DNA from: Pseudomonadota bacterium
Lineage (GTDB): Bacteria; Pseudomonadota; Gammaproteobacteria; Burkholderiales; Gallionellaceae
Direction: 5' to 3'
Assembly: GCA_026399735.1 (NCBI GenBank)
Contig: JAPLQK010000086.1
Span: 1-59,764 of the forward strand
DNA: 59,764 bases
Below the pieces are notes generated by a model. That model worked only from the letters and a program-made list of their open reading frames with translations, did no database searches and was not told the origin of the DNA. How positions within the stretch are numbered: the stretch's first letter is position 1; every line of letters starts with the position of its first letter. A program made the position numbers and the translations under genes. This document shows, one piece after another, positions 1 to 8,330 of the stretch.

Positions 1-15
1 ACCCGCTTAACAGTT

Positions 16-132
16 TGTCTGACGACCATAGCGAGTTGGTCCCACTCCTTCCCATCCCGAACAGGACAGTGAAACGACTCCGCGCCAATGATAGTGTGGA
101 TTACCCATGTGAAAGTAGGTCATCGTCAGACT
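16..132 (+). rRNA. rrf: 5S ribosomal RNA
   Basis: The sequence matches the bacterial 5S layout. The 5' segment TGTCTGACGA pairs with the 3' segment TCGTCAGAC to close helix I. Between them are the conserved stretches TCCCATCCCGAACAGGACAGT (helix III loop region) and GAAACGACTCCGCGCC. It is the last gene of an rRNA operon whose 16S and 23S lie outside the window to the left. A rho-independent terminator follows directly. Ends are accurate to a few bases. Confidence 0.93.
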
Positions 133-143
133 CCTTATAAAGC

Positions 144-180
144 AAAAACCCCCTCCGGAAACGGTGGGGGTTTTTGTTTT
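144..180 (+). terminator. rrn operon terminator
   Basis: A GC-rich hairpin (ACCCCCTCCG, loop GAAA, CGGTGGGGGT) is followed by TTTTTGTTTT. It lies 12 bases after the 5S gene and ends the rRNA operon. Near copies of its stem (CCCCCTC..GAAACGG.GGGGG) occur in tandem at 533-578. Confidence 0.9.
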
Positions 181-277
181 AGTAGCATTCGATAATCTGA
201 CCTACTTGAACGCAGTGCCAAGGCCTGTACGGAGTAAGCGTCCAGCCGCTCCATCTGTTCCGATCAGCTAATCTGGG

Positions 278-340
278 AAATTAGGGTCAGACTCGATTTA
301 CTATGACAGTTCATTAGTAAATCGAGTCTGACCCTAATTT
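278..340. repeat. 26-bp-arm inverted repeat with GGGTCAG motif
   Basis: Two perfectly complementary 26-base arms (278-303 and 315-340, beginning AAATTAGGGTCAGACTCG) enclose an 11-base loop. There is no T-run, so it is not a plain terminator. A second element of the same architecture and with the same GGGTCAG core lies at 19223-19317. Such GGGTCAG palindromes resemble REP-like or MITE-like elements mobilised by Y1 (RAYT) transposases. That assignment is inference, since no transposase is in the window. Confidence 0.75.
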
Positions 341-395
341 GTTTGCATTCAGATGCATGTTGCCGACGACGGCGAATCGGATGAGCTAAGGCCAT

Positions 396-475
396 GAAAG
401 TATCCACCAAAATTAAGTGGACACCATGCTCATATCATTCGCTTACTCAATCAAGATGGCACGGCTGGACGCTTA
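396..475. mobile_element. possible insertion-sequence end remnant
   Basis: The segment contains TCCACCAAAATTAAGTGGACA, followed by CAAGATGGCACGGCTGGACG. These look like the terminal sequences of transposase elements left after decay. No transposase frame survives. The call rests on resemblance only and could be wrong. Confidence 0.25.
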
Positions 476-532
476 CAAAGTAGGTCATTCCCGGGGCAAG
501 CCCGGGACAGGCTACGACGCCTTATATGCATA

Positions 533-584
533 ACCCCCTCAGGAAACGGCGGGGGACCCCCTCAGGAAACGGCGGGGGGTTTTG
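533..584 (+). terminator. duplicated terminator stem
   Basis: A 23-bp unit (ACCCCCTCAGGAAACGG followed by CGGGGG) occurs twice head to tail at 533-555 and 556-578. The second copy runs into GTTTTGCTTTT and can act as a terminator. The unit closely resembles the rrn terminator at 144-180. It probably arose by duplication of an rRNA operon end. Confidence 0.65.
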
Positions 585-654
585 CTTTTCCGCTTTTGAA
601 GTGAATTTTATTCAACGCATGCGATAATCGCACTATTTTCTCACTTCACTCTAC

Positions 655-2835
655 ATGTCCATCGTTCGCGTCGCTCTTGATGTTCCATTGTCCACCCTGT
701 TTGATTACACGGTGGATGAAGCCGTTGTAGTTGGGCGGCGCGTGATCGTGCCATTCCGACGCAGACAAATGGTCGGCGTGGTAATGGAGTGCGTTGCAAA
801 CTCAGAGGTTGCGGTCGAGCGTATCAAACCGGTTCTTCAGGCATTGCACGACAGCGCGCCAATTTCGGCTAATTTGCTGCAATTGTTGCAGTTCTGCAGC
901 GATTATTACCACTATCCCATCGGTCAGACGGTATTGTCGGCCTTGCCTGCGCGACTGCGTTCGGACAAGCCGATCACGATCAAGCCGGTTCTGCACTACC
1001 GCCTGACAGGTGCCGCACCGCATATCGATTTTTTACCGAAACGCAAAGCAGTTGCGCGGTGTATTGTCGAGACGCTATCTGTGCAGTCTTGCAGTCTTGT
1101 TCAACTCAAAGTAATCTCAACGACGGCAGGTGCTCAGTTGAAATGGCTGGAACAGGAAGGCTGGGTTGAGCAGTTCGAAGCGCTTGCCATGCCGCAGCGG
1201 TTAAGCGTTGCCAGTCACACTTTCGCCAATGCGCACCAGTTGACTGACGAACAGCAGTTGGTGGTGGATGCGGTTACCCAATCTGCCGGCTTCGGCTGTT
1301 TTCTGCTGCACGGCATTACCGGCAGCGGCAAGACTGAAGTGTACGTGCACCTGATGGATTACGTGTTGCAACGAGGCGGGCAGGTGCTGTTGCTGGTGCC
1401 GGAAATCAACCTTACCCCGCAGTTGGAAGCTTATTTTCTGAGTCGTTTTCCAGATGCGTCGCTGGTCAGTCTTCACAGCGGGCTGTCGGAGAATGAGCGC
1501 CTTAAAAACTGGCAACAGGCACAGACGGGCACCGCGCAGATCGTGCTCGGAACGCGCTTGTCTGTTTTTGCGGAATTGCCGAAGTTAGCACTGATCATCG
1601 TCGATGAGGAGCACGACAGTTCGTTCAAACAACAAGACGGACTTCGCTATTCGGCACGCGATGTCGCCATTTTTCGTGCCAGTCAGAGCAGCGTGCCTAT
1701 CGTACTGGGTTCGGCAACGCCATCGCTTGAAAGTTATCACAATGCCCGGACTGGACGTTACCGTTTACTTAAACTGACAGGACGCGCTCAGGCAGATGCG
1801 CGCTTGCCCACGGTGAATTGCATCAATATCAATCAGACGGTGATGACGGAGGGCATCAGTGAAAAGCTGCTGCGCGAAGTCGGACAGCGTATCGAGCGTG
1901 GCGAGCAAAGTCTGCTGTTCATCAACCGACGCGGTTATGCGCCGGTGCTGATGTGTACGGAATGCGGCTGGCTGTCAGACTGCAAGAACTGCGCGGGGAA
2001 GATGGTGCTGCACCTGAAAGACCAGCGACTCCGATGCCATCATTGCGGTTATCAGTTGCGCGTGCCGACGGCCTGCCCGGGTTGCGGTCACGCAGAGTTA
2101 CTGCCGATCGGCAGCGGCACGCAACGTGTCGAGAGTGTATTGCAGGTGCGCTTCCCGGATGCACGCATCCTCAGAGTTGACAGGGATAGCACGAAAAACA
2201 AACGCGCCTGGCAGACCATGCGTGAACAGATTCATGCAAATGAGGTAGATATTCTGGTCGGTACGCAAATGCTCGCCAAAGGACATGATTTTCCTGCATT
2301 GACACTGGTGGGCGTGCTGAACCCGGATAGTGCTTTATACAGCAGCGATTTCAGGGCTGCTGAAAAGTTGTTCGCGCAGCTGATGCAGGTTGCCGGACGT
2401 GCCGGACGTGCCGATAAACCGGGGGAAGTTATGATTCAGACCGCTTTCCCGGATCACCCCTTATTTCGCTGTTTGCAGAGTCACGATTTCGAAGGGTGGG
2501 CCGCATCGCAACTGGCCGAGCGACAAATGGCAGGTTTTCCTCCTTTTGTTTTTCAGGTGATGCTGCGCGCGGAGGGAATGATAGAAGCGGAAGTTTATGC
2601 CTACCTTAATCAGGCGCGAAAAACGGCTATCGAATTGAAATATCCGGTTGAAATACTCGGTGTTGTTCCCGCATCGCTTGCGCGACGTGCGAATCATGTG
2701 CGCGCTCAACTGCTGATACAGGCGGATACACGCCGGGAATTGCAGCAGTTCTTGCGAGCATGGCGCCCGGTGCTGGACAGTTTGCCAACTCAAAAACTGC
2801 GTTGTTCGCTGGATGTCGATCCGCTGGAATTTTAG
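655..2835 (+). CDS. priA: primosomal protein N' (replication restart helicase PriA)
   Basis: PriA recognises stalled or collapsed replication forks, unwinds the lagging arm and starts primosome reassembly so that DnaB can be reloaded. The 726-residue product has the N-terminal 3'-DNA-binding domain, Walker A GITGSGKTE (about 220-228), the DEEH box (317-320), and the insertion with eight zinc-binding cysteines (C434, C437, C443, C446, C461, C464, C474, C477). It ends with the C-terminal helicase motifs around QVAGRAGR. The length is normal for the family. The ATG at 655 gives the usual PriA N-terminus. The gene stands alone downstream of the rrn operon end. Confidence 0.97.
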   Translation: MSIVRVALDVPLSTLFDYTVDEAVVVGRRVIVPFRRRQMVGVVMECVANSEVAVERIKPVLQALHDSAPISANLLQLLQFCSDYYHYPIGQTVLSALPARLRSDKPITIKPVLHYRLTGAAPHIDFLPKRKAVARCIVETLSVQSCSLVQLKVISTTAGAQLKWLEQEGWVEQFEALAMPQRLSVASHTFANAHQLTDEQQLVVDAVTQSAGFGCFLLHGITGSGKTEVYVHLMDYVLQRGGQVLLLVPEINLTPQLEAYFLSRFPDASLVSLHSGLSENERLKNWQQAQTGTAQIVLGTRLSVFAELPKLALIIVDEEHDSSFKQQDGLRYSARDVAIFRASQSSVPIVLGSATPSLESYHNARTGRYRLLKLTGRAQADARLPTVNCININQTVMTEGISEKLLREVGQRIERGEQSLLFINRRGYAPVLMCTECGWLSDCKNCAGKMVLHLKDQRLRCHHCGYQLRVPTACPGCGHAELLPIGSGTQRVESVLQVRFPDARILRVDRDSTKNKRAWQTMREQIHANEVDILVGTQMLAKGHDFPALTLVGVLNPDSALYSSDFRAAEKLFAQLMQVAGRAGRADKPGEVMIQTAFPDHPLFRCLQSHDFEGWAASQLAERQMAGFPPFVFQVMLRAEGMIEAEVYAYLNQARKTAIELKYPVEILGVVPASLARRANHVRAQLLIQADTRRELQQFLRAWRPVLDSLPTQKLRCSLDVDPLEF

Positions 2836-2924
2836 CGACGAAATTAAACCTGCAAACGACGGGCTGTCGGGCATATACTTTCACCCCGTCTGACTGATGG
2901 CATTCCAATTCATATTTTAGGAGC

Positions 2925-4337
2925 ATGATGAATCAACCTGATGTAATTTCGGCATTGTCCAATATTGTCGGCAACGATGCCGTTATGACAGGTGAGGCTG
3001 CGAGCCCCTATTTTACGGATTGGCGAGGACGTTTTTCCGGAATGGCGCTTGGGGTGGTCTTTCCATCTGATACGCAGCAGGTATCCGACGTCGTAAAGTT
3101 GTGCGCGGCACTGAAAATATCTATCGTGCCGCAGGGCGGCAATACCAGTTTGTGCGGCGGTTCAGTCCCGCTGGCGGATGAGACTTTGCAACTGGTTATC
3201 AATCTCTCACGCATGAATCGCATCCGTGAGTTGGATGCGACCAATTACACGATGACCGTCGAGGCGGGATGCAAGCTGGCGTCGCTTTACGAAGCGCCGG
3301 AACGAGCAGACAGACATTTTCCTCTGGGGCTTACCGCCATTGCGCCGCACTGTGAGATCGGCGGAAATTTGTCCACCAATGCCGGCGGCATTAACGTGTT
3401 GCGCTACGGCCCTGCCCGCGATCTTGTCCTCGGGCTGGAAGTGGTGTTGCCGGATGGTCGTATCTGGAACGGTTTGCGCAGACTGCGAAAAAACAATACC
3501 GGTTACGACCTTAAACACCTGTTTATCGGCGCGGAGGGCACGCTCGGTATTATCACCGCTGCCGTGCTCAAACTTTATCCGCGCCAGAAATCAGTTGCAA
3601 ATGCCTGCATTGCGGTGCGCGACCCGGCTGTTGCGGTGGCGCTGCTGGCGCATCTTAGAGCCGGTTGCGGGGACAAAATCAGTGGTTTTGAGATTGTTGC
3701 GCGCAGTTGTCTTGAACTGGTTTTCAAAAACATCCCGGACACGCATGAGCCTTTTGCCAATAAACATGAATGGATCATCATTACTCAATTGACCGATGCA
3801 TTGCCTGAGCCGCTCGATGGCGCACTGCGCGATGCGATCGAATCATTTGGCGAGGGGGTCATTGAGTTCGATATCGTCGCCGATAAGGAACATGCCGAAC
3901 GTTGGTGGAAATTGCGCAAAAATATCGCCGATGCGCAAAAGCTTGAGGGTGTCAGTATCAAACACGACGTATCTGTGCCCATTAGCCGGGTGGCGGAATT
4001 TATAGAACAGGCAAACTTTGCGTTGCGCGATGCTTATCCGGGGATACGCATTGTCGCCTTCGGACATCTGGGCGATGGGAATATTCACTATAATGTTTCC
4101 ATGCCGGTGGCGTTGCAGAACAAGGCATTTATTGAGCAACATGAGCATGATGTGAATCGCATCGTGTATGAAGTCGTGGCAAGTCTGGATGGCAGTATCA
4201 GTGCCGAACATGGTCTGGGACAACTCAAACGCGAAGCCATACGCGATTATAAAGACCCGTTAGAGCTTGAATTAATGCGTAAAATCAAGCAGGTGCTCGA
4301 TCCGCAAGGTTTGATGAATCCGGGCAAAGTGATCTAA
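2925..4337 (+). CDS. GlcD/DLD-type FAD-linked oxidase
   Basis: This 470-residue flavoprotein of the VAO/PCMH family oxidises a 2-hydroxy acid (D-lactate, glycolate or D-2-hydroxyglutarate are the family substrates) and passes electrons to another acceptor. The FAD-binding segment shows PQGGNTSLCGGSVP (about 69-82) and NLSTNAGGINVLRYG. The C-terminal FAD_ox_C domain shows HLGDGNIHYN and SAEHGLGQLKR, which contain the metal- and substrate-binding histidines of this group. A good SD (AGGAG) precedes the ATG; a second ATG follows at the next codon. No glcE/glcF partner is adjacent, so it resembles the single-subunit D-2-hydroxyglutarate or D-lactate dehydrogenases. The exact substrate cannot be read from sequence. 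Confidence 0.88.
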   Translation: MMNQPDVISALSNIVGNDAVMTGEAASPYFTDWRGRFSGMALGVVFPSDTQQVSDVVKLCAALKISIVPQGGNTSLCGGSVPLADETLQLVINLSRMNRIRELDATNYTMTVEAGCKLASLYEAPERADRHFPLGLTAIAPHCEIGGNLSTNAGGINVLRYGPARDLVLGLEVVLPDGRIWNGLRRLRKNNTGYDLKHLFIGAEGTLGIITAAVLKLYPRQKSVANACIAVRDPAVAVALLAHLRAGCGDKISGFEIVARSCLELVFKNIPDTHEPFANKHEWIIITQLTDALPEPLDGALRDAIESFGEGVIEFDIVADKEHAERWWKLRKNIADAQKLEGVSIKHDVSVPISRVAEFIEQANFALRDAYPGIRIVAFGHLGDGNIHYNVSMPVALQNKAFIEQHEHDVNRIVYEVVASLDGSISAEHGLGQLKREAIRDYKDPLELELMRKIKQVLDPQGLMNPGKVI

Positions 4338-4358
4338 AAACCAGTTTTCGGTTTATAG

Positions 4359-4393
4359 TAAACCGTAAACCGTAAATCGTAAACCGTAAACAG
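4359..4393. repeat. 7-bp tandem repeat (TAAACCG)x5
   Basis: Five head-to-tail heptamers (TAAACCG, TAAACCG, TAAATCG, TAAACCG, TAAACAG) fill the gap between the FAD oxidase and the NYN gene and end 8 bases before its ATG. A CGGTTTA just upstream can pair with the first unit. The copy number could vary and alter expression of the next gene. Confidence 0.8.
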
Positions 4394-4401
4394 GGGGTTG
4401 T

Positions 4402-5220
4402 ATGGCCGCTCAGTCTGAGATCACCAACATGGCGTTGTTCTGCGATTTCGAGAACGTGGCGCTCGGCGTGCGCGATGCAAAGTATGCGCAGTTCGACATC
4501 AAAAAGGTGCTGGAACGCCTGTTGCTCAAGGGCAGTATCGTGGTCAAGAAGGCCTATTGCGACTGGGATCGCTACAAGGAATTCAAGGCGACCATGCACG
4601 AAGCGGCCTTCGAGCTGATCGAAATTCCGCATGTGAGGCAAAGCGGCAAGAATTCGGCCGATATCCGCATGGTCGTGGACGCGCTGGATCTTTGCTATAC
4701 CAAAGCACACATGGATACCTTCGTCATCATCAGCGGCGACTCGGACTTCTCGCCGCTGGTGTCCAAGCTGCGCGAGAACAACAAGTATGTGATCGGCATA
4801 GGCGTAAAAGATTCGACCTCGGATTTGTTGAGCGCCAATTGCGACGAGTTCATTTTCTATGACGATCTGGTGCGTGAACAGGAGGCGAAGCAAAAGCGCG
4901 CCGATAAAAAAGCGCCGGTGAAAGCCGGCAAGACCAAACTGCCCGCCGCCAAAAGCGAGGACGATAAACGTCATGAAGCGCTTGATTTTATTGTAGAAAC
5001 TGTCGAGGCTTTGATCGCCGAGCGCGGTTCGGATGAGAAAATTTGGGGATCCATGGTCAAAAGCACCATGCAGCGCCGTAAACCGGGATTTACCGAGTCG
5101 TCATTTGGCTATCGTTCGTTCAAGGAATTGGTCGAGGATGCACAGAAACACAAACTGCTGATGGTGGTGCGCGATGAAAAATCGGGTCAGTACACGATTC
5201 GTTTACTCGCGTCAGAATAA
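4402..5220 (+). CDS. NYN-domain nuclease with C-terminal OST-HTH/LOTUS domain
   Basis: This 272-residue protein has the NYN (LabA/DUF88) PIN-like fold. It shows FCDFENV with acidic D15 and N18, and SGDSDFSPLV with D113 and D115, which match the metal-binding acidic sites of NYN RNases. A Lys/Ala-rich linker (about 155-185) leads to a C-terminal winged-helix-like OST-HTH domain (about 195-272, ending GQYTIRLL), a putative RNA-binding module. The likely role is RNA cleavage or processing; the target is unknown. GGGGG lies 7 bases before the ATG as an SD-like sequence. It appears to be monocistronic. Confidence 0.85.
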   Translation: MAAQSEITNMALFCDFENVALGVRDAKYAQFDIKKVLERLLLKGSIVVKKAYCDWDRYKEFKATMHEAAFELIEIPHVRQSGKNSADIRMVVDALDLCYTKAHMDTFVIISGDSDFSPLVSKLRENNKYVIGIGVKDSTSDLLSANCDEFIFYDDLVREQEAKQKRADKKAPVKAGKTKLPAAKSEDDKRHEALDFIVETVEALIAERGSDEKIWGSMVKSTMQRRKPGFTESSFGYRSFKELVEDAQKHKLLMVVRDEKSGQYTIRLLASE

Positions 5221-5260
5221 TGCTTTGTATGGTTTGCTTCGCAATCTGATATTGCTCAGG

Positions 5261-5269
5261 TGTTATAAT
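5261..5269 (+). promoter_or_regulatory. extended -10 promoter of argS
   Basis: TGTTATAAT is an extended -10 element (TG-N-TATAAT) located 27 bases before the argS ATG. No good -35 lies at 16-18 bp, which is tolerated by extended -10 promoters. It probably drives argS and the genes after it. Confidence 0.6.
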
Positions 5270-5296
5270 CCGCGCCTCTTTAAAGGTGCTGTCTAA

Positions 5297-6973
5297 ATGT
5301 CTGTCGTATTGAATTTCAAATCTCACATTTCCGAATTATTTGCGCATGCGTTGCGCGAGGTGGCACCGGATCAAGTCGGTGCGACCATCTTGATCGAGCG
5401 TCCCAAGCAGGCATCGCATGGCGATTACGCCTGTAATTTGGCGATGCAACTGGCCAAACCGCTGAAGAAATCCCCGCGTGACATCGCGCAGGTATTGATC
5501 AATGCATTGCCGAAATCCGATGTCATCGAAAAAGTCGAGATCGCCGGCGCGGGTTTCATCAATCTTTTTATCACCAAAGCGGCCAAGCAGGCGATTGTGC
5601 ATGCCGTATTGCATGCGGGCGCGGGCTACGGCCACCTTCATCTGGGTGGCGGGCGCAAAGTTCAGGTGGAATTCGTCTCGGCTAACCCGACCGGACCTTT
5701 GCATGTCGGTCACGGTCGCGGCGCTGCGGTCGGGGATTGCCTGTGCAACGTGCTGCACGCGGCGGGCTGGAATGTCACGCGCGAGTTTTATTACAACGAT
5801 GCGGGCGCTCAAATTGAAAATCTGATGCGCTCGGTGCAGTTGCGCTGCAAGGGTGTCACGCCTGACGATCCGTCCTGGCCGGAAGCGGGCTATCGCGGTG
5901 ATTACATCGGCGACGTCGCCCGCGCTTATATGGCGTGCGAAACGGTAGAGGCCGATGATCAGCGAACGACCGGCAAAGGGGATGTGGATGATGTTGTGGC
6001 GATCCGTCATTTTGCCGTGGCCTATCTGCGCCGCGAACAGGATCTCGATTTGCGCGCCTTCAATGTGGAATTCGATGTGTTTTCGCTGGAATCCGCGCTG
6101 TATAGCGAGGGTAAGGTTGATGAGACGGTCAGCCGGCTGATCGCCAGCGGTCATACCTACGAGCAGGATGATGCGCTGTGGTTGCGTACCACCGATTTTG
6201 GCGATGACAAAGACCGGGTGATGCGCAAGTCGGACGGCGGTTATACCTATTTTGTGCCGGACGTGGCCTACCATTTGGATAAATGGCGGCGCGGTTTCGT
6301 TCGTGTCATCAACGAGCAGGGCGCGGACCATCACAGTACCATCACCCGCGTCCGGGCCGGGCTGCAGGCACTGGATGTCGGCATACCCAAAGGCTGGCCG
6401 GATTATGTGCTGCACCAGATGGTGACGGTGCTCAAAAACGGCGAAGAAGTGAAAATCTCCAAGCGCGCGGGCAGTTATGTGACGCTGCGCGACCTGATCG
6501 ATGAAGTCGGCTGCGATGCGACGCGTTATTTTCTGGCGGCGCGCCATCCGGATTCACAACTGGTTTTCGATATCGATCTGGCGAAATCAAAAAGTAACGA
6601 TAATCCTGTGTATTACATCCAGTATGCGCACGCCCGCATCAGCACGGTGCTGGATATCTGGGGCGGCGAACGGCTTGAGCTGTTGCAGGCGGATGTCGGA
6701 CTGCTGGACAGCGAATACGAAACTGCGCTGTTGCAACAACTTATTGATTATCCTCAGGTAATTGAAAACGCTGCGCAGGATTTGGCGCCGCATCTGGTCG
6801 CGTTTTACCTGAAGGATTTAGCGGCGGCATTTCACAGCTACTATAATGCCTCGCGCTTTCTGGTTGACGACGAAGCGGTTAAATGTGCACGTCTGGCGCT
6901 GATTGCGGCAGCCGCGCAAGTGATGAATAACGGTCTGTCCTTGCTGGGCGTCAGTGCACCGGAAAAAATGTGA
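5297..6973 (+). CDS. argS: arginyl-tRNA synthetase
   Basis: Class I aminoacyl-tRNA synthetase that charges tRNA-Arg with arginine. The 558 residues contain the N-terminal Arg_tRNA_synt_N domain, the HIGH-type motif ([14 protein letters not shown], about 131-144), the KMSKS-like loop (KISKRAG, about 386) and the C-terminal DALR anticodon-binding domain (starting near [10 protein letters not shown]). Length is close to the 577 residues of E. coli ArgS. It heads a same-strand series argS-SPOR-dsbA-SDR-rquA with gaps of 43, 47 and 7 bases and then none. Confidence 0.98.
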   Translation: MSVVLNFKSHISELFAHALREVAPDQVGATILIERPKQASHGDYACNLAMQLAKPLKKSPRDIAQVLINALPKSDVIEKVEIAGAGFINLFITKAAKQAIVHAVLHAGAGYGHLHLGGGRKVQVEFVSANPTGPLHVGHGRGAAVGDCLCNVLHAAGWNVTREFYYNDAGAQIENLMRSVQLRCKGVTPDDPSWPEAGYRGDYIGDVARAYMACETVEADDQRTTGKGDVDDVVAIRHFAVAYLRREQDLDLRAFNVEFDVFSLESALYSEGKVDETVSRLIASGHTYEQDDALWLRTTDFGDDKDRVMRKSDGGYTYFVPDVAYHLDKWRRGFVRVINEQGADHHSTITRVRAGLQALDVGIPKGWPDYVLHQMVTVLKNGEEVKISKRAGSYVTLRDLIDEVGCDATRYFLAARHPDSQLVFDIDLAKSKSNDNPVYYIQYAHARISTVLDIWGGERLELLQADVGLLDSEYETALLQQLIDYPQVIENAAQDLAPHLVAFYLKDLAAAFHSYYNASRFLVDDEAVKCARLALIAAAAQVMNNGLSLLGVSAPEKM

Positions 6974-7016
6974 TTTATCCTTCGCCGGAATAACAAATTA
7001 TTATTGGAAATAAATT

Positions 7017-7628
7017 ATGAGCAGAACCGCAAGCAATAAATCCGCAGCGCCGAAAAAGAGCGGAAGTCCGATGCTGGCCGGAATATTGATGGGTATGGTG
7101 GTGGGTGTAGCGCTGGCGGCCGGGATGGCCTGGTTTATCCTGAAATCGCCTAGCCCTTTCGTTAACAAGGAAAGCGATGTCAAACCTGCCGTGGAAGTCG
7201 TCAAGCCGACTGTTGAAATTGTCAGGCCTGCTGTTGAAGTGGTCAAGCCCAGAGTTGAGAATGCTGTTAACGGTGCGTCCGGTGTGGAAGAAGCCAAGCC
7301 GCGTTTCGAGTTCTATAAGGTTCTGACTGACAAGCCCGATGCTGCGACGGATGCCGCGCCAAAGGCGGCAGAAAATCCTAAGGTTAACGAGAGCAAATCG
7401 GCGCCGAAATACTTGCAAGCGGGTTCATTCGCGAATGCGGCTGATGCAGAAAACCTTAAAGCGACATTGGCAATGAAAGGGCTTGAGGCTAACGTGCAGA
7501 CAGTCAGTCTCCCGGGTAAGGGGGAAATGCATCGGGTACGGGTAGGCCCCTTCCAAAGCGAGCAGGAAATGACCAGCGCGCGTGGTACTTTAAAACTGAA
7601 CGGTCTTGATGCGACGCCGGTGCGCTAG
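7017..7628 (+). CDS. SPOR-domain inner-membrane protein (FtsN/DedD-like)
   Basis: This 203-residue bitopic protein has a short cytoplasmic N-terminus, one membrane helix (about 20-42) and a periplasmic linker. The linker carries near-identical 10-residue units built on VEVVKP/VEIVRP (about 57-80). The C-terminus is a SPOR domain (about 133-203). SPOR domains bind denuded glycan strands at the division septum, so a role in cell division or septal peptidoglycan is likely. The position between argS and dsbA is usual for betaproteobacteria. The repeats in the linker could expand or contract. Confidence 0.88.
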   Translation: MSRTASNKSAAPKKSGSPMLAGILMGMVVGVALAAGMAWFILKSPSPFVNKESDVKPAVEVVKPTVEIVRPAVEVVKPRVENAVNGASGVEEAKPRFEFYKVLTDKPDAATDAAPKAAENPKVNESKSAPKYLQAGSFANAADAENLKATLAMKGLEANVQTVSLPGKGEMHRVRVGPFQSEQEMTSARGTLKLNGLDATPVR

Positions 7629-7675
7629 TTTTCAGGAAGTTCCTGCCCATTTTTTGTTATTTTGAGGAGTTAACA

Positions 7676-8323
7676 ATGAAATTACATCTTAAGCGTTTGT
7701 TTGTCGCCGCCGCACTGCTGTTATGCGGCACTGCTTTTGCTGCTGTGCAGGGCAAGGATTACACGTTGCAGAATCCTGTGCAACCTACCAGTACCAAGAA
7801 AGTTGAAGTGCTGGAATTTTTCTTCTACGAATGTTCACACTGCTTTCATTTGCACCCCTTTCTGGCTACATGGGAAAAAACCATGCCCGGCGATGTTGAA
7901 TTGACATTTGTGCCGACGATTTTCCGTGATTCGACCGAGCCGCTGGCCCGCACTTACTATACGCTGGAAAGCATGGGGAAAATAAAGCAGCTGGATGACG
8001 TGATCTATCGGGCGATCCATGAAAAACAGGTCGGTCTGTACGATCTGGATACGATAGCCGCGTTTGTCAGCAGCAACGGTGTGGACAGAGTGAAGTTTAC
8101 GGCGGACTATAATTCGTTCACGGTAAACAGCAAAATCGTTCGCGCCAAACAAATGATCCGCAGCTATGGCATTGACGGTACGCCGACGCTGATTGTGGAC
8201 GGAAAATATAAGATTACCGGTCTGCAACCGGCTGACACCATACGCGTATTGAATGAAGTCATCGCCATGGCGCGCAAGGAACGCTCCGCAGAAAGCAAAT
8301 CCGCCAAGGCCAAACCCAAGTGA
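7676..8323 (+). CDS. dsbA: thiol:disulfide interchange protein DsbA
   Basis: Periplasmic oxidase that introduces disulfide bonds into exported proteins. The 215 residues start with a signal peptide (cleavage near AFA, residues 21-23). The active site is CSHC (C53-C56) in FFFYECSHCFHLHPF. The cis-proline loop GTPTLIVDGKY lies near 167. The CxxC dipeptide is SH rather than the PH of E. coli DsbA, which may shift its redox potential. The last 15 residues are a Lys/Ser/Ala-rich tail. A good SD (GAGGAG) precedes the ATG. Confidence 0.93.
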   Translation: MKLHLKRLFVAAALLLCGTAFAAVQGKDYTLQNPVQPTSTKKVEVLEFFFYECSHCFHLHPFLATWEKTMPGDVELTFVPTIFRDSTEPLARTYYTLESMGKIKQLDDVIYRAIHEKQVGLYDLDTIAAFVSSNGVDRVKFTADYNSFTVNSKIVRAKQMIRSYGIDGTPTLIVDGKYKITGLQPADTIRVLNEVIAMARKERSAESKSAKAKPK

Positions 8324-8330
8324 AAAACTG

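Larger units (their letters stand above)
181..654. other. gene-free interval between rrn terminator and priA
   Basis: No coding region is visible in these 474 bases. They hold a long inverted repeat (278-340), a possible insertion-sequence remnant (about 396-475), a short CCCGGG-GCAA-CCCGGG-type hairpin near 490-507, and two tandem copies of a terminator stem (533-578). The string AAGTAGGTCAT of the 5S 3' region (near 114) recurs near 479, so part of the interval may be rearranged rrn-end sequence. Confidence 0.6.

Noticed and set aside
596..628. TTGAAG ... GATAAT as a priA promoter
   Set aside because: The spacer is 21 bases, too long for a normal sigma70 promoter.
5336..6547. 403-codon open frame on the minus strand
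   Set aside because: It lies wholly antisense to argS, follows that gene's codon phase, and has a low-complexity His/Arg/Ala-rich product with no motif.
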